A stretch of 64,000 nucleotides of DNA, taken from Pseudomonadota bacterium (GTDB lineage: Bacteria; Myxococcota_A; UBA796; CAJQPC01). The stretch is from assembly GCA_024228935.1 (NCBI GenBank), contig JAAESX010000131.1, positions 1 to 64,000 on the forward strand. The letters run 5' to 3'. The notes under the pieces are model-generated. The model saw only the letters and a list, made by a program, of their open reading frames with translations, searched no databases and was not told where the DNA came from. Shown here one piece after another: positions 1-7,983 of the stretch; the stretch's first letter is position 1; every line of letters starts with the position of its first letter. Both the position numbers and the translations under genes were made by a program.

Positions 1-129
1 CGGGCGCTTGCTCCTCGCTCCATCCCCCGCCTCATCGAAGACATCGGAATCGCTCTCCGAGAAGTCACCGCGACGAACTGCTCAAACTGGTTCAGGCACT
101 GTGGCTATTCTCTCCCTCAAGCATCCTGA
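1..129 (+). pseudogene. IS630-type transposase, C-terminal end (partial)
   Basis: Frame 1 is open from the window edge to a TGA at 127-129, giving 42 residues that end in N-W-F-R-H-C-G-Y-S. Known of the family: IS630/Tc1-type DDE transposases often finish with a Cys-Asn-x-Phe-x-x-x-Gly-Tyr motif after a short helix, which this matches. The stretch is visibly less GC-rich than its neighbours, as expected of a transferred element. Bases 130-154 hold no gene and are where the element's terminal repeat would lie, but I cannot define it. Whether the rest, outside the window, is intact is unknown. Confidence 0.5.
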
Positions 130-154
130 CCGGCGCAATAATCACGACCGACGG

Positions 155-823
155 TCAGATGGGCCGCAGCCCCCAGGGCGGCGTGGCGTTCACCAGACCG
201 GCCTCGTGGCAGGTCACCGTGAGCGGCTCGAAGGACATGGCCCCCGATGGATCCTGGGCGGTCACCGTGTAGCTCTCGCCGACCGGCAGGTTCAGCCAGA
301 GCACGCCGCCGTCGATGCTGGTCGCGTCCAGCGAGGGGTCCGGGAACACCTCCTCGTTGAAGTAGACCGGGTCACCTGGCGAGCCCTCGAGCGTGGCCAG
401 GATGCCGGCCACGCCGTGCGGGTCGTGCGCCTTGTACTCGTCCCACTGGCACGCGGTGGTGACCGTGGCGTCCTGGATGGTCGTGACCACGTGGCAGGCC
501 TCGGGATCGACCTCGAGCTGGGCGTCTTCCAGCAGCGTCACCAGCAGCCCGAAGACCGGCGAGGCGACCGCCTGGTAGTAGGCGCAGTCGATGTCCCCAT
601 CGACGGTGAACGTGCGCTGCGAGCTGGGCTCGTACTCGGTCTCGCCCAGGGTGCCGCCCAGGAAGCGTGGCGTGATGTCCTCGCCATCCTCGACCCCCTC
701 GAGCACGAGCTCGAAGGTGCCGTCGGGGTCCGCGGTCGTCGACAGCTCGGGGTGCTCGACGAGCTGGATGTCCCCCGGCACGGACGTGTCCCGGTCGAGG
801 AACTGCCACAGGCGCCCGCGCAT
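155..823 (-). CDS. C-terminal half of a broken lipoprotein gene
   Basis: 222 residues from an ATG whose A is the last base of the upstream stop (TGATG at 821-825). It has no signal peptide. The sequence looks like a continuation of the upstream frame: both halves carry Gly/Asp-rich beta-sandwich text with a phrase like D-G-T-F-E-L that resembles carboxypeptidase-regulatory-like folds, and the upstream frame simply stops mid-domain. I infer one secreted lipoprotein split by a one-base loss near 823; translational coupling of two real genes is the alternative. Function unknown. Confidence 0.5.
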   Translation of the reverse strand: MRGRLWQFLDRDTSVPGDIQLVEHPELSTTADPDGTFELVLEGVEDGEDITPRFLGGTLGETEYEPSSQRTFTVDGDIDCAYYQAVASPVFGLLVTLLEDAQLEVDPEACHVVTTIQDATVTTACQWDEYKAHDPHGVAGILATLEGSPGDPVYFNEEVFPDPSLDATSIDGGVLWLNLPVGESYTVTAQDPSGAMSFEPLTVTCHEAGLVNATPPWGLRPI

Positions 824-1362
824 CACGCGCGGGCGTCGACGGACAAGGCGACGCGCTCGTCGACCACGCCCCCGGGCTCGATGCCGTCGTACGCGGTCGG
901 GTCGACGCCCGTTGCGGTGGGCATCACGGTGCCCTCGTCCCCGCAGTCGGCAGCGAGCATCATCAGGCGGGTGTCGCTGTAGACGATGTCTCCGAGCGCG
1001 AAGGCGCCGTTCGCTCCGAGCACGGTGCTCGCCAGCACGTCGATCTCGCCCCCGGCCAGGGCTGCGGTCGGGTCGATGGCGTGCATGCACAGGCCCTCGG
1101 CGGCCGGGGAGAGCGTGCCGGCGTCCAGCACCATGCCCTTGAGCGCGAAGCCCTCGACGTCGGTGTCGGTGCAGGCCACCAGGGCGGCCAGGGGAAGGAG
1201 CAGGAAGAAGGGACGGACGTCATGTCGGACCTCGTGGTGGAACCCGTGGTGGAACCCGTGGTTGGGTGCCAGCCCTTGTGCAGGGGCTGTGCCATCTAGA
1301 TTCCAAGGGGTTGCGAGGACCCGTGTCACCGAGCGGCGACGCGTGAACAGGGCGGTGTCCAC
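823..1362 (-). CDS. N-terminal half of a broken lipoprotein gene
   Basis: The frame contains a clear lipoprotein signal: F-F-L-L-L-P-L-A-A-L-V-A-C with the lipobox Cys encoded near 1170, followed by a domain with the pattern G-x-V-x-D-A-G-T. The in-frame ATG at 1360-1362 would put about 50 odd residues before the signal. The natural start, ATG at 1221-1223 just before the hydrophobic stretch, is one base out of frame. So this gene seems to have two frame breaks, one at its start and one at 823. The start given is only the longest open form. A divergent gene begins at 1385. Confidence 0.45.
   Translation of the reverse strand: MDTALFTRRRSVTRVLATPWNLDGTAPAQGLAPNHGFHHGFHHEVRHDVRPFFLLLPLAALVACTDTDVEGFALKGMVLDAGTLSPAAEGLCMHAIDPTAALAGGEIDVLASTVLGANGAFALGDIVYSDTRLMMLAADCGDEGTVMPTATGVDPTAYDGIEPGGVVDERVALSVDARA
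1234..1257. repeat. Two perfect 12-bp tandem repeats
   Basis: The unit GTGGTGGAACCC occurs twice in a row, with a partial third copy after it. It sits immediately upstream of the out-of-frame ATG of the broken lipoprotein gene, so slippage here could alter its leader but does not change its frame (unit divisible by three). Confidence 0.75.
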
Positions 1363-1372
1363 GGCGGTGGAC

Positions 1373-1378
1373 TACAGT
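1373..1378 (+). promoter_or_regulatory. TANNNT box (TACAGT), leaderless-type -10
   Basis: TACAGT ends 6 nt before the ATG at 1385 and no Shine-Dalgarno-like sequence lies between. It is one of thirteen boxes at this exact spacing in the window. A -10 element so close would start transcription at or near the start codon. No convincing -35 element is visible. Confidence 0.5.
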
Positions 1379-1384
1379 CCCGTC

Positions 1385-1822
1385 ATGGCGAGCACGAAGA
1401 AGACGACGACGATTCCCGGCACGCCCGAGGCCGTGATGGCGCTGGCCGAGCGGGCTGGCGAGCGGCTCACCCAGTACGACTTCAAGGGTCGGCAGGGGAC
1501 CGAGATCGTGTGGGAGCGCGGTTTCGGACTGACGAACCCGCAGACCGTCCGAGCGCGGTTCTGGGGTGAGGGCGACGTGACCTGCGTCGAGTACGAGGTC
1601 AGCATCATGGCGCTCATGGACCCGTTCGGGTTCACCGGCGAGTCGGCCGACCGGTTCATCGCCGAGCTGCAGGCGCACCACGCCCAGGAGCAGGACGGCG
1701 CCCAGCTCCCGATGGTCCCGCCGGACAAGCGCGGCAAGAACATCCTCATCGGCTCGATCGTGTTCGCTGGCCTGTTCGTGGGCTGCTCGGGCATCGTGAT
1801 GGTCTTCGCGATGCTGTCGTGA
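1385..1822 (+). CDS. Hypothetical protein with C-terminal membrane anchor
   Basis: 145 residues. The N-terminal two thirds are soluble and charged (A-S-T-K-K-T-T-T at the start, then a region rich in Glu/Arg); the last 28 residues form one hydrophobic helix, so the protein is probably tail-anchored in the inner membrane with the bulk in the cytoplasm. The start was chosen because a TACAGT box lies 6 nt upstream. The stop overlaps the GTG of the next gene (GTGA), indicating translational coupling to the CotH-like lipoprotein. I recognise no family. Confidence 0.75.
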   Translation: MASTKKTTTIPGTPEAVMALAERAGERLTQYDFKGRQGTEIVWERGFGLTNPQTVRARFWGEGDVTCVEYEVSIMALMDPFGFTGESADRFIAELQAHHAQEQDGAQLPMVPPDKRGKNILIGSIVFAGLFVGCSGIVMVFAMLS

Positions 1823-3108
1823 GCACCTTGTCGGTGTGGGCCCTGGCCTGCACCGCGACGATTCCGCAGGTCGAGCCGCCCGAGGGCCAGGACTCGGACG
1901 CGCCGGTTGTCGAGGACACCGGCGAGGAGCCCGACCTGCACTTCGGCGGGGACTCAGAGGAGATCTTCGCGCCCGAGACCATCCACCGCTTCGTGGTCAC
2001 CACGACCGACGCCGACTGGGCCTGGCTCCAGGACCATGCGGGCGACGAGGAGTACGTCGAGGCCACGGTCGAGCTCGACGGTCTGGTCGTCGAGGACGTC
2101 GGGCTGCGCTTCAAGGGCAGCTGGGGCAGCCTGTTCTGGTGTGTCGACGGAACGCTCGACTGCGACAAGCTGAACCTGAAGCTGGACTTCGCCGAGTACG
2201 AGCCCGAGCAGCGGTTCTTCGACCTGAAGAAGCTGAACTTCCATGCGATGGAGATCGACGACTCGAACACCCGCGAGCACCTGGCCTACACAGTCTGGCG
2301 AGATGCCGGCATCCCCGCCTCGCGCACGGGCTGGGCGACGCTCGAGGTGAACGGCGAGGAGATGGGTCTGTTCCTTCTGGTCGAGCAGGTCGACGGACGC
2401 TTCACTCGACACAGATGGGGCGACGAGGGCGAGGGCGATCTGTACAAGGACGTGTGGTTCTCCGAGACGAGCACCAACGGCTGGGAGAGCGGCCTCGAGA
2501 CCAACACAGACGAGTCGCCGACCCCTGAGCGCATGGCGGGGATGGCGCAGGACCTGGCAGGCAGCGACGACTTCCTCGCGACCCTGGAGCAGTACACGGA
2601 CCCCGACGCCATCAACCGCTTCCTGGCCGTCAGCGAGCTCACCGGCAGCTTCGACAGCATCGAGGCGTTCTACTGCGGCTGGGGCGACTGTGGGAACCAC
2701 AACTTCTTCGTCTACGACAAGGGTGACGAGGTGGTGTTGATCGCATGGGACATGGATCGCAGCTACGACGTCCCTGTGCCCCTGTTCGACGTCGAGGAGA
2801 TTCCTCGCTGGTACGAGGACTCGGACTGCGAGCGCATCCGGGTGGGGTTCGGCGTCGATGTCCTGCCGCCGCCCTGTGACCCGTTCTTCCAGGGCTTCGC
2901 TCCGATGTCGGAGACCTACGACGCACAGATCCAGGATCTACGCGAGGGGCCGGCCGAGCTCGAGGCGTTGCTGGCCGAGGTCGACCGCGTCGAGGAGCTG
3001 ATCCGGACCGAGGTCGAGGCCGACCCGCACGGTCCCAGCGTGGCGGAGTGGGAGGCCTCGCTGTCCGACTTCCGCTCGGATCTCGCTGAGCTCGATGGCC
3101 GCTACTGA
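1819..3108 (+). CDS. CotH-kinase-like lipoprotein
   Basis: 429 residues from a GTG start that overlaps the previous stop. The N-terminus S-T-L-S-V-W-A-L-A-C is a very short lipoprotein signal with Cys 11, then an Asp/Glu-rich linker. From about residue 60 it follows the CotH layout: R-F-K-G-S-W-G near 95, D-L-K-K-L-N-F near 135, R-E-H-L-A-Y-x-V then N-G-E-x-x-G-L-F-L-L-V-E-Q near 180, and W-D-M-D-R-S-Y-D near 310. Known of the family: CotH is an atypical protein kinase of spore coats, and CotH-like domains are common in secreted bacterial proteins of unknown target. Here it is probably a surface protein; catalytic activity is not proven. Confidence 0.85.
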   Translation: MSTLSVWALACTATIPQVEPPEGQDSDAPVVEDTGEEPDLHFGGDSEEIFAPETIHRFVVTTTDADWAWLQDHAGDEEYVEATVELDGLVVEDVGLRFKGSWGSLFWCVDGTLDCDKLNLKLDFAEYEPEQRFFDLKKLNFHAMEIDDSNTREHLAYTVWRDAGIPASRTGWATLEVNGEEMGLFLLVEQVDGRFTRHRWGDEGEGDLYKDVWFSETSTNGWESGLETNTDESPTPERMAGMAQDLAGSDDFLATLEQYTDPDAINRFLAVSELTGSFDSIEAFYCGWGDCGNHNFFVYDKGDEVVLIAWDMDRSYDVPVPLFDVEEIPRWYEDSDCERIRVGFGVDVLPPPCDPFFQGFAPMSETYDAQIQDLREGPAELEALLAEVDRVEELIRTEVEADPHGPSVAEWEASLSDFRSDLAELDGRY

Positions 3109-3961
3109 CCCGCGCATCTACTTTCTGCTGGCGCGGACCGGGACCTCGGCCGTGGTGTTCCGCCGGGGGCCGACAGCCCAGGTGTTGATGCTGGCCTGGG
3201 ACCGCGGGAGCGACATCTTCGAGGAAGGCCAGTGGATGAAGGCGCGCGTCTTCGAGCGGCGCTGCGACCTGTCCCCGAACGGCCAGCTGCTGGTCTACTA
3301 CGCCCAGGACTACAGGCGGGATCCTCCTGTCTGGACCTGCATCTCGCGGCCTCCGTGGTTCACGGCGCTGGCGACCTGGCCGAAGGGGAGCAGCTACGGC
3401 GGCGGCGGCCAGTTCACCTCGAACCGCGGTCTGATCCTGAACCACTCGGATGCGCGGCTGTGCGACGGCTCGGTCCCCGACTGGCTGGAGATCCAGACCA
3501 CGTACGGGACCGGCGAGGACCAGCCCCTGCTCGAGGAGCGCGAGACCCGAGATGGGTGGATGCGCAGCCAGAATGGCAAGGCCCGCTGGACGTCGGGCGA
3601 GGACGAGCCGCGCCTGGTGCTGGACCCACCCATCGTCCATGTGAACCGGCGGCGCGTGCTCGGCAACGTCTGGACCCTCGTCCGTGAGCTTCGTGGCCGC
3701 TTCGAGCAGCAGACGGGCCCCTACACCGAACACTTCCGTCTCGAGTGCGACGGCCGGGTCCGTGACCTGGGCCGGTGCGATCAGGTCGAGTGGGACCTGC
3801 GCGGGAAGAACCCGGACCTCGTCTTCGCGCGGGGTGGGCGCATCTGGCGCTGGACGGCTCGGCGAGGTGACTTCGACCCCGACGACATCGTCGAGCTCAT
3901 CGACCTGCGAGGGTGTACCTTCTCCCACAGGGAAGCGCCGACCTCGGCGGGGAAGTGGTGA
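3095..3961 (+). CDS. Conserved hypothetical protein
   Basis: 288 residues, beginning 14 bases inside the preceding gene. No signal peptide or membrane segment. A recognisable conserved phrase is R-R-C-D-L-S-P-N-G-Q-L-L-V-Y-Y-A near residue 55, followed by S-R-P-P-W-F-T-A-L and a G-G-G-G-Q-F turn near 105; I recall similar uncharacterised proteins in other deltaproteobacterial and planctomycete genomes, often with beta-propeller-like text. It is probably cytoplasmic. Its stop shares one base with the start of the VOC gene (TGATG), so the two are co-translated. Function unknown. Confidence 0.75.
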   Translation: MAATDPRIYFLLARTGTSAVVFRRGPTAQVLMLAWDRGSDIFEEGQWMKARVFERRCDLSPNGQLLVYYAQDYRRDPPVWTCISRPPWFTALATWPKGSSYGGGGQFTSNRGLILNHSDARLCDGSVPDWLEIQTTYGTGEDQPLLEERETRDGWMRSQNGKARWTSGEDEPRLVLDPPIVHVNRRRVLGNVWTLVRELRGRFEQQTGPYTEHFRLECDGRVRDLGRCDQVEWDLRGKNPDLVFARGGRIWRWTARRGDFDPDDIVELIDLRGCTFSHREAPTSAGKW

Positions 3962-4356
3962 TGCGAGCAGGGACGACGGTGCGGATCGCGCGGCCGACGA
4001 CGGATGTCGAGAGGACCTCGCGGATGTACGCGGCGGGTCTGGGCTGGGAGATCCTGGGCGGATTCACGGACCACGACGGCTTCGACGGCGCGATGGTCGG
4101 TCGGCCGGGTGAGTGCGTCCACCTGGAGTTCACCCACCATCGGGGCTTCGAGCTCCATGGCGCTCCGACGCCGTAAGATCTGCTCGTGCTGTACATCGAG
4201 GACACGGTCGAGTGGGCGGCGGCGTGCCACCGCATGGAGTCGGCGGGGTTCCGCCCGGTCACGGCCTACAACCCCTACTGGGACCGGTCCGGACGAACGT
4301 TCCAGGACCCCGATGGCTACCGGGTCGTGCTGCAGCAGGGGAACTGGTCGGGCTGA
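3961..4356 (+). pseudogene. VOC (glyoxalase/bleomycin-resistance) family protein, interrupted by in-frame TAA
   Basis: The reading frame encodes a full single VOC domain of 131 codons, but codon 72 (4174-4176) is TAA. Before it lie R-I-A-R-P-T, then H-L-E-F-T-H-H near 61; after it, still in the same frame, come L-L-V-L-Y-I-E-D, N-P-Y-W-D-R and F-x-D-P-D-G-Y-R-V-V-L-Q, the canonical second beta-alpha-beta-beta-beta half of this metal-binding fold. Nearby family members usually read P-T-P-x-D-N/D-L-L-V at this place, so a single base change of a sense codon explains the stop. The second half has no good start. A sequencing error or readthrough is possible. Confidence 0.8.
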
Positions 4357-4376
4357 TCGGTCGCCGACGGTCGACT

Positions 4377-4390
4377 TGGCCCGCTTCTTG
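4377..4390 (+). promoter_or_regulatory. Possible sigma-54 (-24/-12) site
   Basis: TGGCCCGCTTCTTG followed by TG resembles the sigma-54 consensus TGGCACG-N4-TTGC with two mismatches, including the second base of the -12 GC. It lies 70 nt before the lipoprotein start at 4460. A second similar site sits 67 nt before the gene at 50148. The intergenic stretch 4357-4459 shows nothing else. Confidence 0.2.
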
Positions 4391-4459
4391 TGCGGTCCGC
4401 GCGGCGATCCGGCGTTGGGCCGTCGTTATCGGGCAGGTCTTCCCTGACCTCGGTGATCC

Positions 4460-5377
4460 ATGTTGTTCGCGCTCCTCGCCTGTGCCCCGGCCGACCTGCC
4501 GGGTGACTCCGGTCCGACCTGTGACGTGACGATCGACTCGACGGACCCCTCGGATGGCGCCGTCGACCACTACTTCCGCGGGCCGATCCTGTTCGAGCTG
4601 TCCGAGCCGGACCCCACCGCCGTGGTCGTCGCCGACTTCGCCGGCACCCAGACCGTCGATGGCAACTACGTGGTCTACACGCCGGACGAGCCGCTCGACC
4701 CCAACACCGAGTACACGGTCGGCTTCGACTACTGCCACGGCGCGCCCGAGATCGCGTTCATGACCTCGGACCTGGGCGAGTCGGTCGAGGACACCGAGGC
4801 CCTGCTCGGCAACACCTACGCCATCGACTTCAGCGAGGGCCGGTTCCTCGAGGGCGACGACATCGGCGAGCTGCTGTCGACGTTCTTCGGCCGGTCGCTC
4901 CTCATCCAGGTGCTGGCGTACGACGAGGACGGCATGGACATCCGCGTCGCCGTCAGCGAGCGGGGGCGCGACGACCAGGAGGTCTGCCGACGCACGCTCG
5001 ACATCGAGGGCATGGACATCTCCGAGTCCCCCTACTTCAGCTTCCAGACCGACGAGTTCAGCTTCGGCGCCTACGAGGGCGAGCTGACCTTCCTCGACTT
5101 CCAGGTCGACGGAACGTTCGCTGCGGACGGCTCGGCGGTCGGCGGTGTCGGCTTCAGCCTGACGCTCAAGGTGTCCGAGCTGGTCCCGATCCTGGGCGTC
5201 GGCGACGAAGACGAGCTGTGCGAGCTGGCCGACCAGATGGGCGTCGAGTGCGTCGTCTGCGGCGGCGGCACCTGCGTGACCATCTCGGCGGACAGCATCT
5301 ACGGGCCCGAGCTCCAGAGCCAGCTGCTCGACATCGCGCCCGAGGACATCCCCGACGAGTGCGACGTCGAGGAGTAG
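4460..5377 (+). CDS. Lipoprotein with N-terminal Ig-like (SbsA/Big_5-type) domain
   Basis: 305 residues. The signal is only M-L-F-A-L-L-A-C, and an in-frame TGA two codons upstream proves no longer N-terminus exists. Residues 20-100 have the pattern of bacterial Ig-like Big_5 domains (S-T-D-P-S-D-G-A-V, then T-V-D-G-N-Y-V-V-Y-T-P-D-E-P-L-D-P-N-T-E-Y-T split over two strands). The remainder is acidic and beta-rich, with a C-x-x-C-G-G-G-x-C cluster near residue 270. It would be a surface-exposed lipoprotein substrate of the Lnt encoded two genes downstream. Function unknown. Confidence 0.8.
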   Translation: MLFALLACAPADLPGDSGPTCDVTIDSTDPSDGAVDHYFRGPILFELSEPDPTAVVVADFAGTQTVDGNYVVYTPDEPLDPNTEYTVGFDYCHGAPEIAFMTSDLGESVEDTEALLGNTYAIDFSEGRFLEGDDIGELLSTFFGRSLLIQVLAYDEDGMDIRVAVSERGRDDQEVCRRTLDIEGMDISESPYFSFQTDEFSFGAYEGELTFLDFQVDGTFAADGSAVGGVGFSLTLKVSELVPILGVGDEDELCELADQMGVECVVCGGGTCVTISADSIYGPELQSQLLDIAPEDIPDECDVEE

Positions 5378-5401
5378 CACCCGGGCGGATATGCACCTGG
5401 G

Positions 5402-6520
5402 ATGGACAACCAGGTCTACGTTCCCTTCGTCCTCGTCTTCGGGATCATCGCCTACTACGTGGGCAAGCAGATCCGTCAGCACTACCTGGACAAGAAGCTC
5501 CTCGGGAAGCCCGCCGGCCCACCCGCTGTGGCCGAGGCTCAGAAGAAGAAGCCCCAGGAGCCCATGTTCCTGGTCTTCGAGGGGCCCGAGAAGGGGCTGC
5601 TCGTGGCGATGGGGCCGTTCGCTCGTCGCGGTCGGGGCGACGAAGGCACGTGGGTCTGCGTCGACAAGGACGACCGGACCTACGTCCGGGTCGATGGGCT
5701 GGACTCGCAGCTCGGCATGGTCCTGCTCGACATGTGGGCGCTGCTCGGCGAGGACCGGGCCCAGGCGACGCTCGCTCGACGCATCCGCGTTCTGCCCGAG
5801 TCCCGCCTGCACCTGGTCGAGGCCAAGCTCGGCGGGTTCACCGCGATGGAGGGCTGGCTCAAGGTCCCGAGCATCGCGAACTACCAGCCGCCCGCGCCCG
5901 AGGACTTCCCCGAGCTGCTGCCGCTGAAGCTCCAGGTCGGCGAGACCAGCATCGCCATGGCCATGGAGCGCGAGCTGCTGCTCGAAGCCGCGACGCGCCG
6001 CACTCACCCCTCGGCGTCGCCGCGGACCGCGAAGCCCCAGCGCAACACCGACCCGCTCGAGGTCATGAAGATGGCCGAGGAGCGGTACGTCCAGGACCCG
6101 GCGATGGCGCTGGCTTTGCTCGAGGAGACCTTCGGCGCGGGTCCGCTGCCGACGGTCGACGAGACCCTCACCTGCGGGCTCGCCCAGATCTGGGGGCTCA
6201 CGCTGCGAAACCTCGGCCGCTTCGACGAGTCCGTCGCGCGCTTCTCCGAGGGACTCGCCGTCGCGGTCAGCCCCCTGGCCCGACAGGAGCTGTCCTACAA
6301 CCGCGGGTACGCCCGGCTGTGCTCGATGATGACCTCGCGCCAGGACCACGGCGACGGCAACGTGACCAGCTCGTTCGCGGTCGACAAGAGCCACGAGGAC
6401 GCCCTGCAGGCCTGCCTCGCCGACTTCGAGGAGGCCTCGCGTCTGGGGCCCGAGGACACCGACGCCTCGAGCCAGGTCGAGCTGACGAAGAAGCTGCTCG
6501 CGGGGTTGGCCCAGGCGTGA
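5402..6520 (+). CDS. Membrane-anchored hypothetical protein with TPR-like C-terminus
   Basis: 372 residues. Residues 5-23 form one N-terminal helix (V-P-F-V-L-V-F-G-I-I-A-Y-Y-V-G), then a basic stretch, so most of the chain should be cytoplasmic with an N-out anchor. Residues 220-370 read like helical repeats (A-M-A-L-A-L-L-E-E-T-F, then L-T-L-R-N-L-G-R-F-D-E-S-V-A-R-F-S-E), as in TPR proteins. A TATGCA hexamer lies 6 nt before the ATG, a near match to the TANNNT boxes. The stop overlaps the lnt start. No family recognised; a partner of envelope biogenesis is only a guess. Confidence 0.75.
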   Translation: MDNQVYVPFVLVFGIIAYYVGKQIRQHYLDKKLLGKPAGPPAVAEAQKKKPQEPMFLVFEGPEKGLLVAMGPFARRGRGDEGTWVCVDKDDRTYVRVDGLDSQLGMVLLDMWALLGEDRAQATLARRIRVLPESRLHLVEAKLGGFTAMEGWLKVPSIANYQPPAPEDFPELLPLKLQVGETSIAMAMERELLLEAATRRTHPSASPRTAKPQRNTDPLEVMKMAEERYVQDPAMALALLEETFGAGPLPTVDETLTCGLAQIWGLTLRNLGRFDESVARFSEGLAVAVSPLARQELSYNRGYARLCSMMTSRQDHGDGNVTSSFAVDKSHEDALQACLADFEEASRLGPEDTDASSQVELTKKLLAGLAQA

Positions 6521-7983
6521 AGTGGGCCGCGTGCGTACTCAGCGGCGTGCTGCTCTTCGCGTGCGGGCCGCAGCTCGGGCTCGGGTTCCTGGTCTGGGTG
6601 GCGTTCGTGCCGCTGTTGTGGGCGCTGTCCGCCGAGCCACGCATGGGGTTCGCCCAGGGTTGGCTCGTCGGCGTCATCGCGCACGGCCTGTCGTTTCCGT
6701 GGATGGTCCCGACCGTGGCCGAGAGCAGCGGGCTGGGAACGGTGGGCGGGGTCCTGCTCTGGGCGGCGTTCGCGGCCTTCACCGCGCTCCAGTACGGCGC
6801 GATGTTCGGACTCGGCGCCTGGCTGAAGCAGCGCATCGGCGGGTGGTGGGTCGTCGCGCTCGCCGTCTTCGCGGTGGCGTGCGAGCAGGCCTTCCCCCAG
6901 CTCTTTCCCTACCGGCTCGGTCACTTCCAGTACGACACCCCCTGGGTCTGGCAGCTGGCGTCCGTCACCGGTCCGCTGGGCATCTCCGCGCTCATCGTGC
7001 TGACGAACGCGGTGCTCGTCGAGCGGCGCTGGCCGGCGCTGGTCGGAGTCGGCGTGCTGCACGGGCTGAACCTCGGCTTCGGAGCCGTCCGCCACGCGCA
7101 GGTCGAGGCGCGGCTCGCTGGAGCGCCGGTGCTCGAGATGGGCATCGTGCAGCAGGACGTGACGCTGGCCGAACTCAAGGCGCGGTCGCGGGCGGACTCC
7201 GTCTCCTCGTGGGACGTCGAGCACCTGGACGCCGACCTCGTTGTCCTGCCCGAGGCGGCGGTCAAGGTGAACCCCTGGGACGAGGACGTGCGCGACACCC
7301 TGGCCGCGCTCGCCCCGGACCTGCTGGTGGGTGGCGGGACGTACGAGGTGCGGGACGGCTACCGCTACAAGGTCGCCAACACGATGACCCACTTCCGGCG
7401 CGACTCCGACGAGCTGCGACGGCACGACAAGCAGGTGCTGATGCCGTTCGGCGAGTACCTGCCGGGCGCGACCGTGTTCCCGGGTCTGCCCGAGCTGGTC
7501 GGACGGCCGCCGGACATGCGCGCGGGAGACCAGGCGACGACCTTCGAGGGCACGATGCGGAGCGGCGAGCCGTATCGGTTCGCGGTTCCCATCTGCTACG
7601 CCGGCATGCTGCCCGGCGAGATGCAGGCGCTGTACGAGAGCGACAGCTGGGACGGCCCGGTCGACCTGTTCATCGTCGTCAGCAACGACAGCTGGTTCGG
7701 GGACACCGCGGCGCCGTACCAGCACGCGATGGTGGCCTCGGGCTTCGCCACGATGTTCGGTCGGCCGCTGACCCTGAACGCGCTGACCGGCGTGAGCCGC
7801 GTGGTCGAGCCGCACGGGGACATCGTCTGGGAGGCCGCTCCGTTCGAGGAGCTCTCGGCCGTGGTCCCGGTCCGTATGGGGCGGGTCGACACGGTCTACG
7901 CCGCGGGCGGCTGGCTCTTCGGGTGGATCTGTGTCGGGTTCGCCCCGGTCATCCTGATCGGCGCCGCAACACGACGAGACTGA
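6517..7983 (+). CDS. lnt: Apolipoprotein N-acyltransferase
   Basis: 488 residues from a GTG overlapping the previous TGA. Transfers an acyl chain from phospholipid to the N-terminal Cys of apolipoproteins at the periplasmic face of the inner membrane, the last step of lipoprotein maturation. About six N-terminal membrane helices (residues 1-190) are followed by a nitrilase-type domain with the Glu-Lys-Cys triad visible: E246 in L-P-E-A, K305 in D-K-x-x-L-M-P-F-G-E-Y, C360 in P-I-C-Y. Odd: the Glu that normally follows Cys-Tyr (ICYE) is Ala here (ICYAG). A final helix closes the protein. Its 3-prime end overlaps the convergent peptidase gene by 35 bases. The window's many lipoproteins are plausible substrates. 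Confidence 0.93.
   Translation: MKWAACVLSGVLLFACGPQLGLGFLVWVAFVPLLWALSAEPRMGFAQGWLVGVIAHGLSFPWMVPTVAESSGLGTVGGVLLWAAFAAFTALQYGAMFGLGAWLKQRIGGWWVVALAVFAVACEQAFPQLFPYRLGHFQYDTPWVWQLASVTGPLGISALIVLTNAVLVERRWPALVGVGVLHGLNLGFGAVRHAQVEARLAGAPVLEMGIVQQDVTLAELKARSRADSVSSWDVEHLDADLVVLPEAAVKVNPWDEDVRDTLAALAPDLLVGGGTYEVRDGYRYKVANTMTHFRRDSDELRRHDKQVLMPFGEYLPGATVFPGLPELVGRPPDMRAGDQATTFEGTMRSGEPYRFAVPICYAGMLPGEMQALYESDSWDGPVDLFIVVSNDSWFGDTAAPYQHAMVASGFATMFGRPLTLNALTGVSRVVEPHGDIVWEAAPFEELSAVVPVRMGRVDTVYAAGGWLFGWICVGFAPVILIGAATRRD

Noticed and set aside
4174..4176. Stop-codon reassignment (TAA as sense)
   Set aside because: TAG and TGA end the other genes properly, but one TAA in one gene is not evidence for a changed code.
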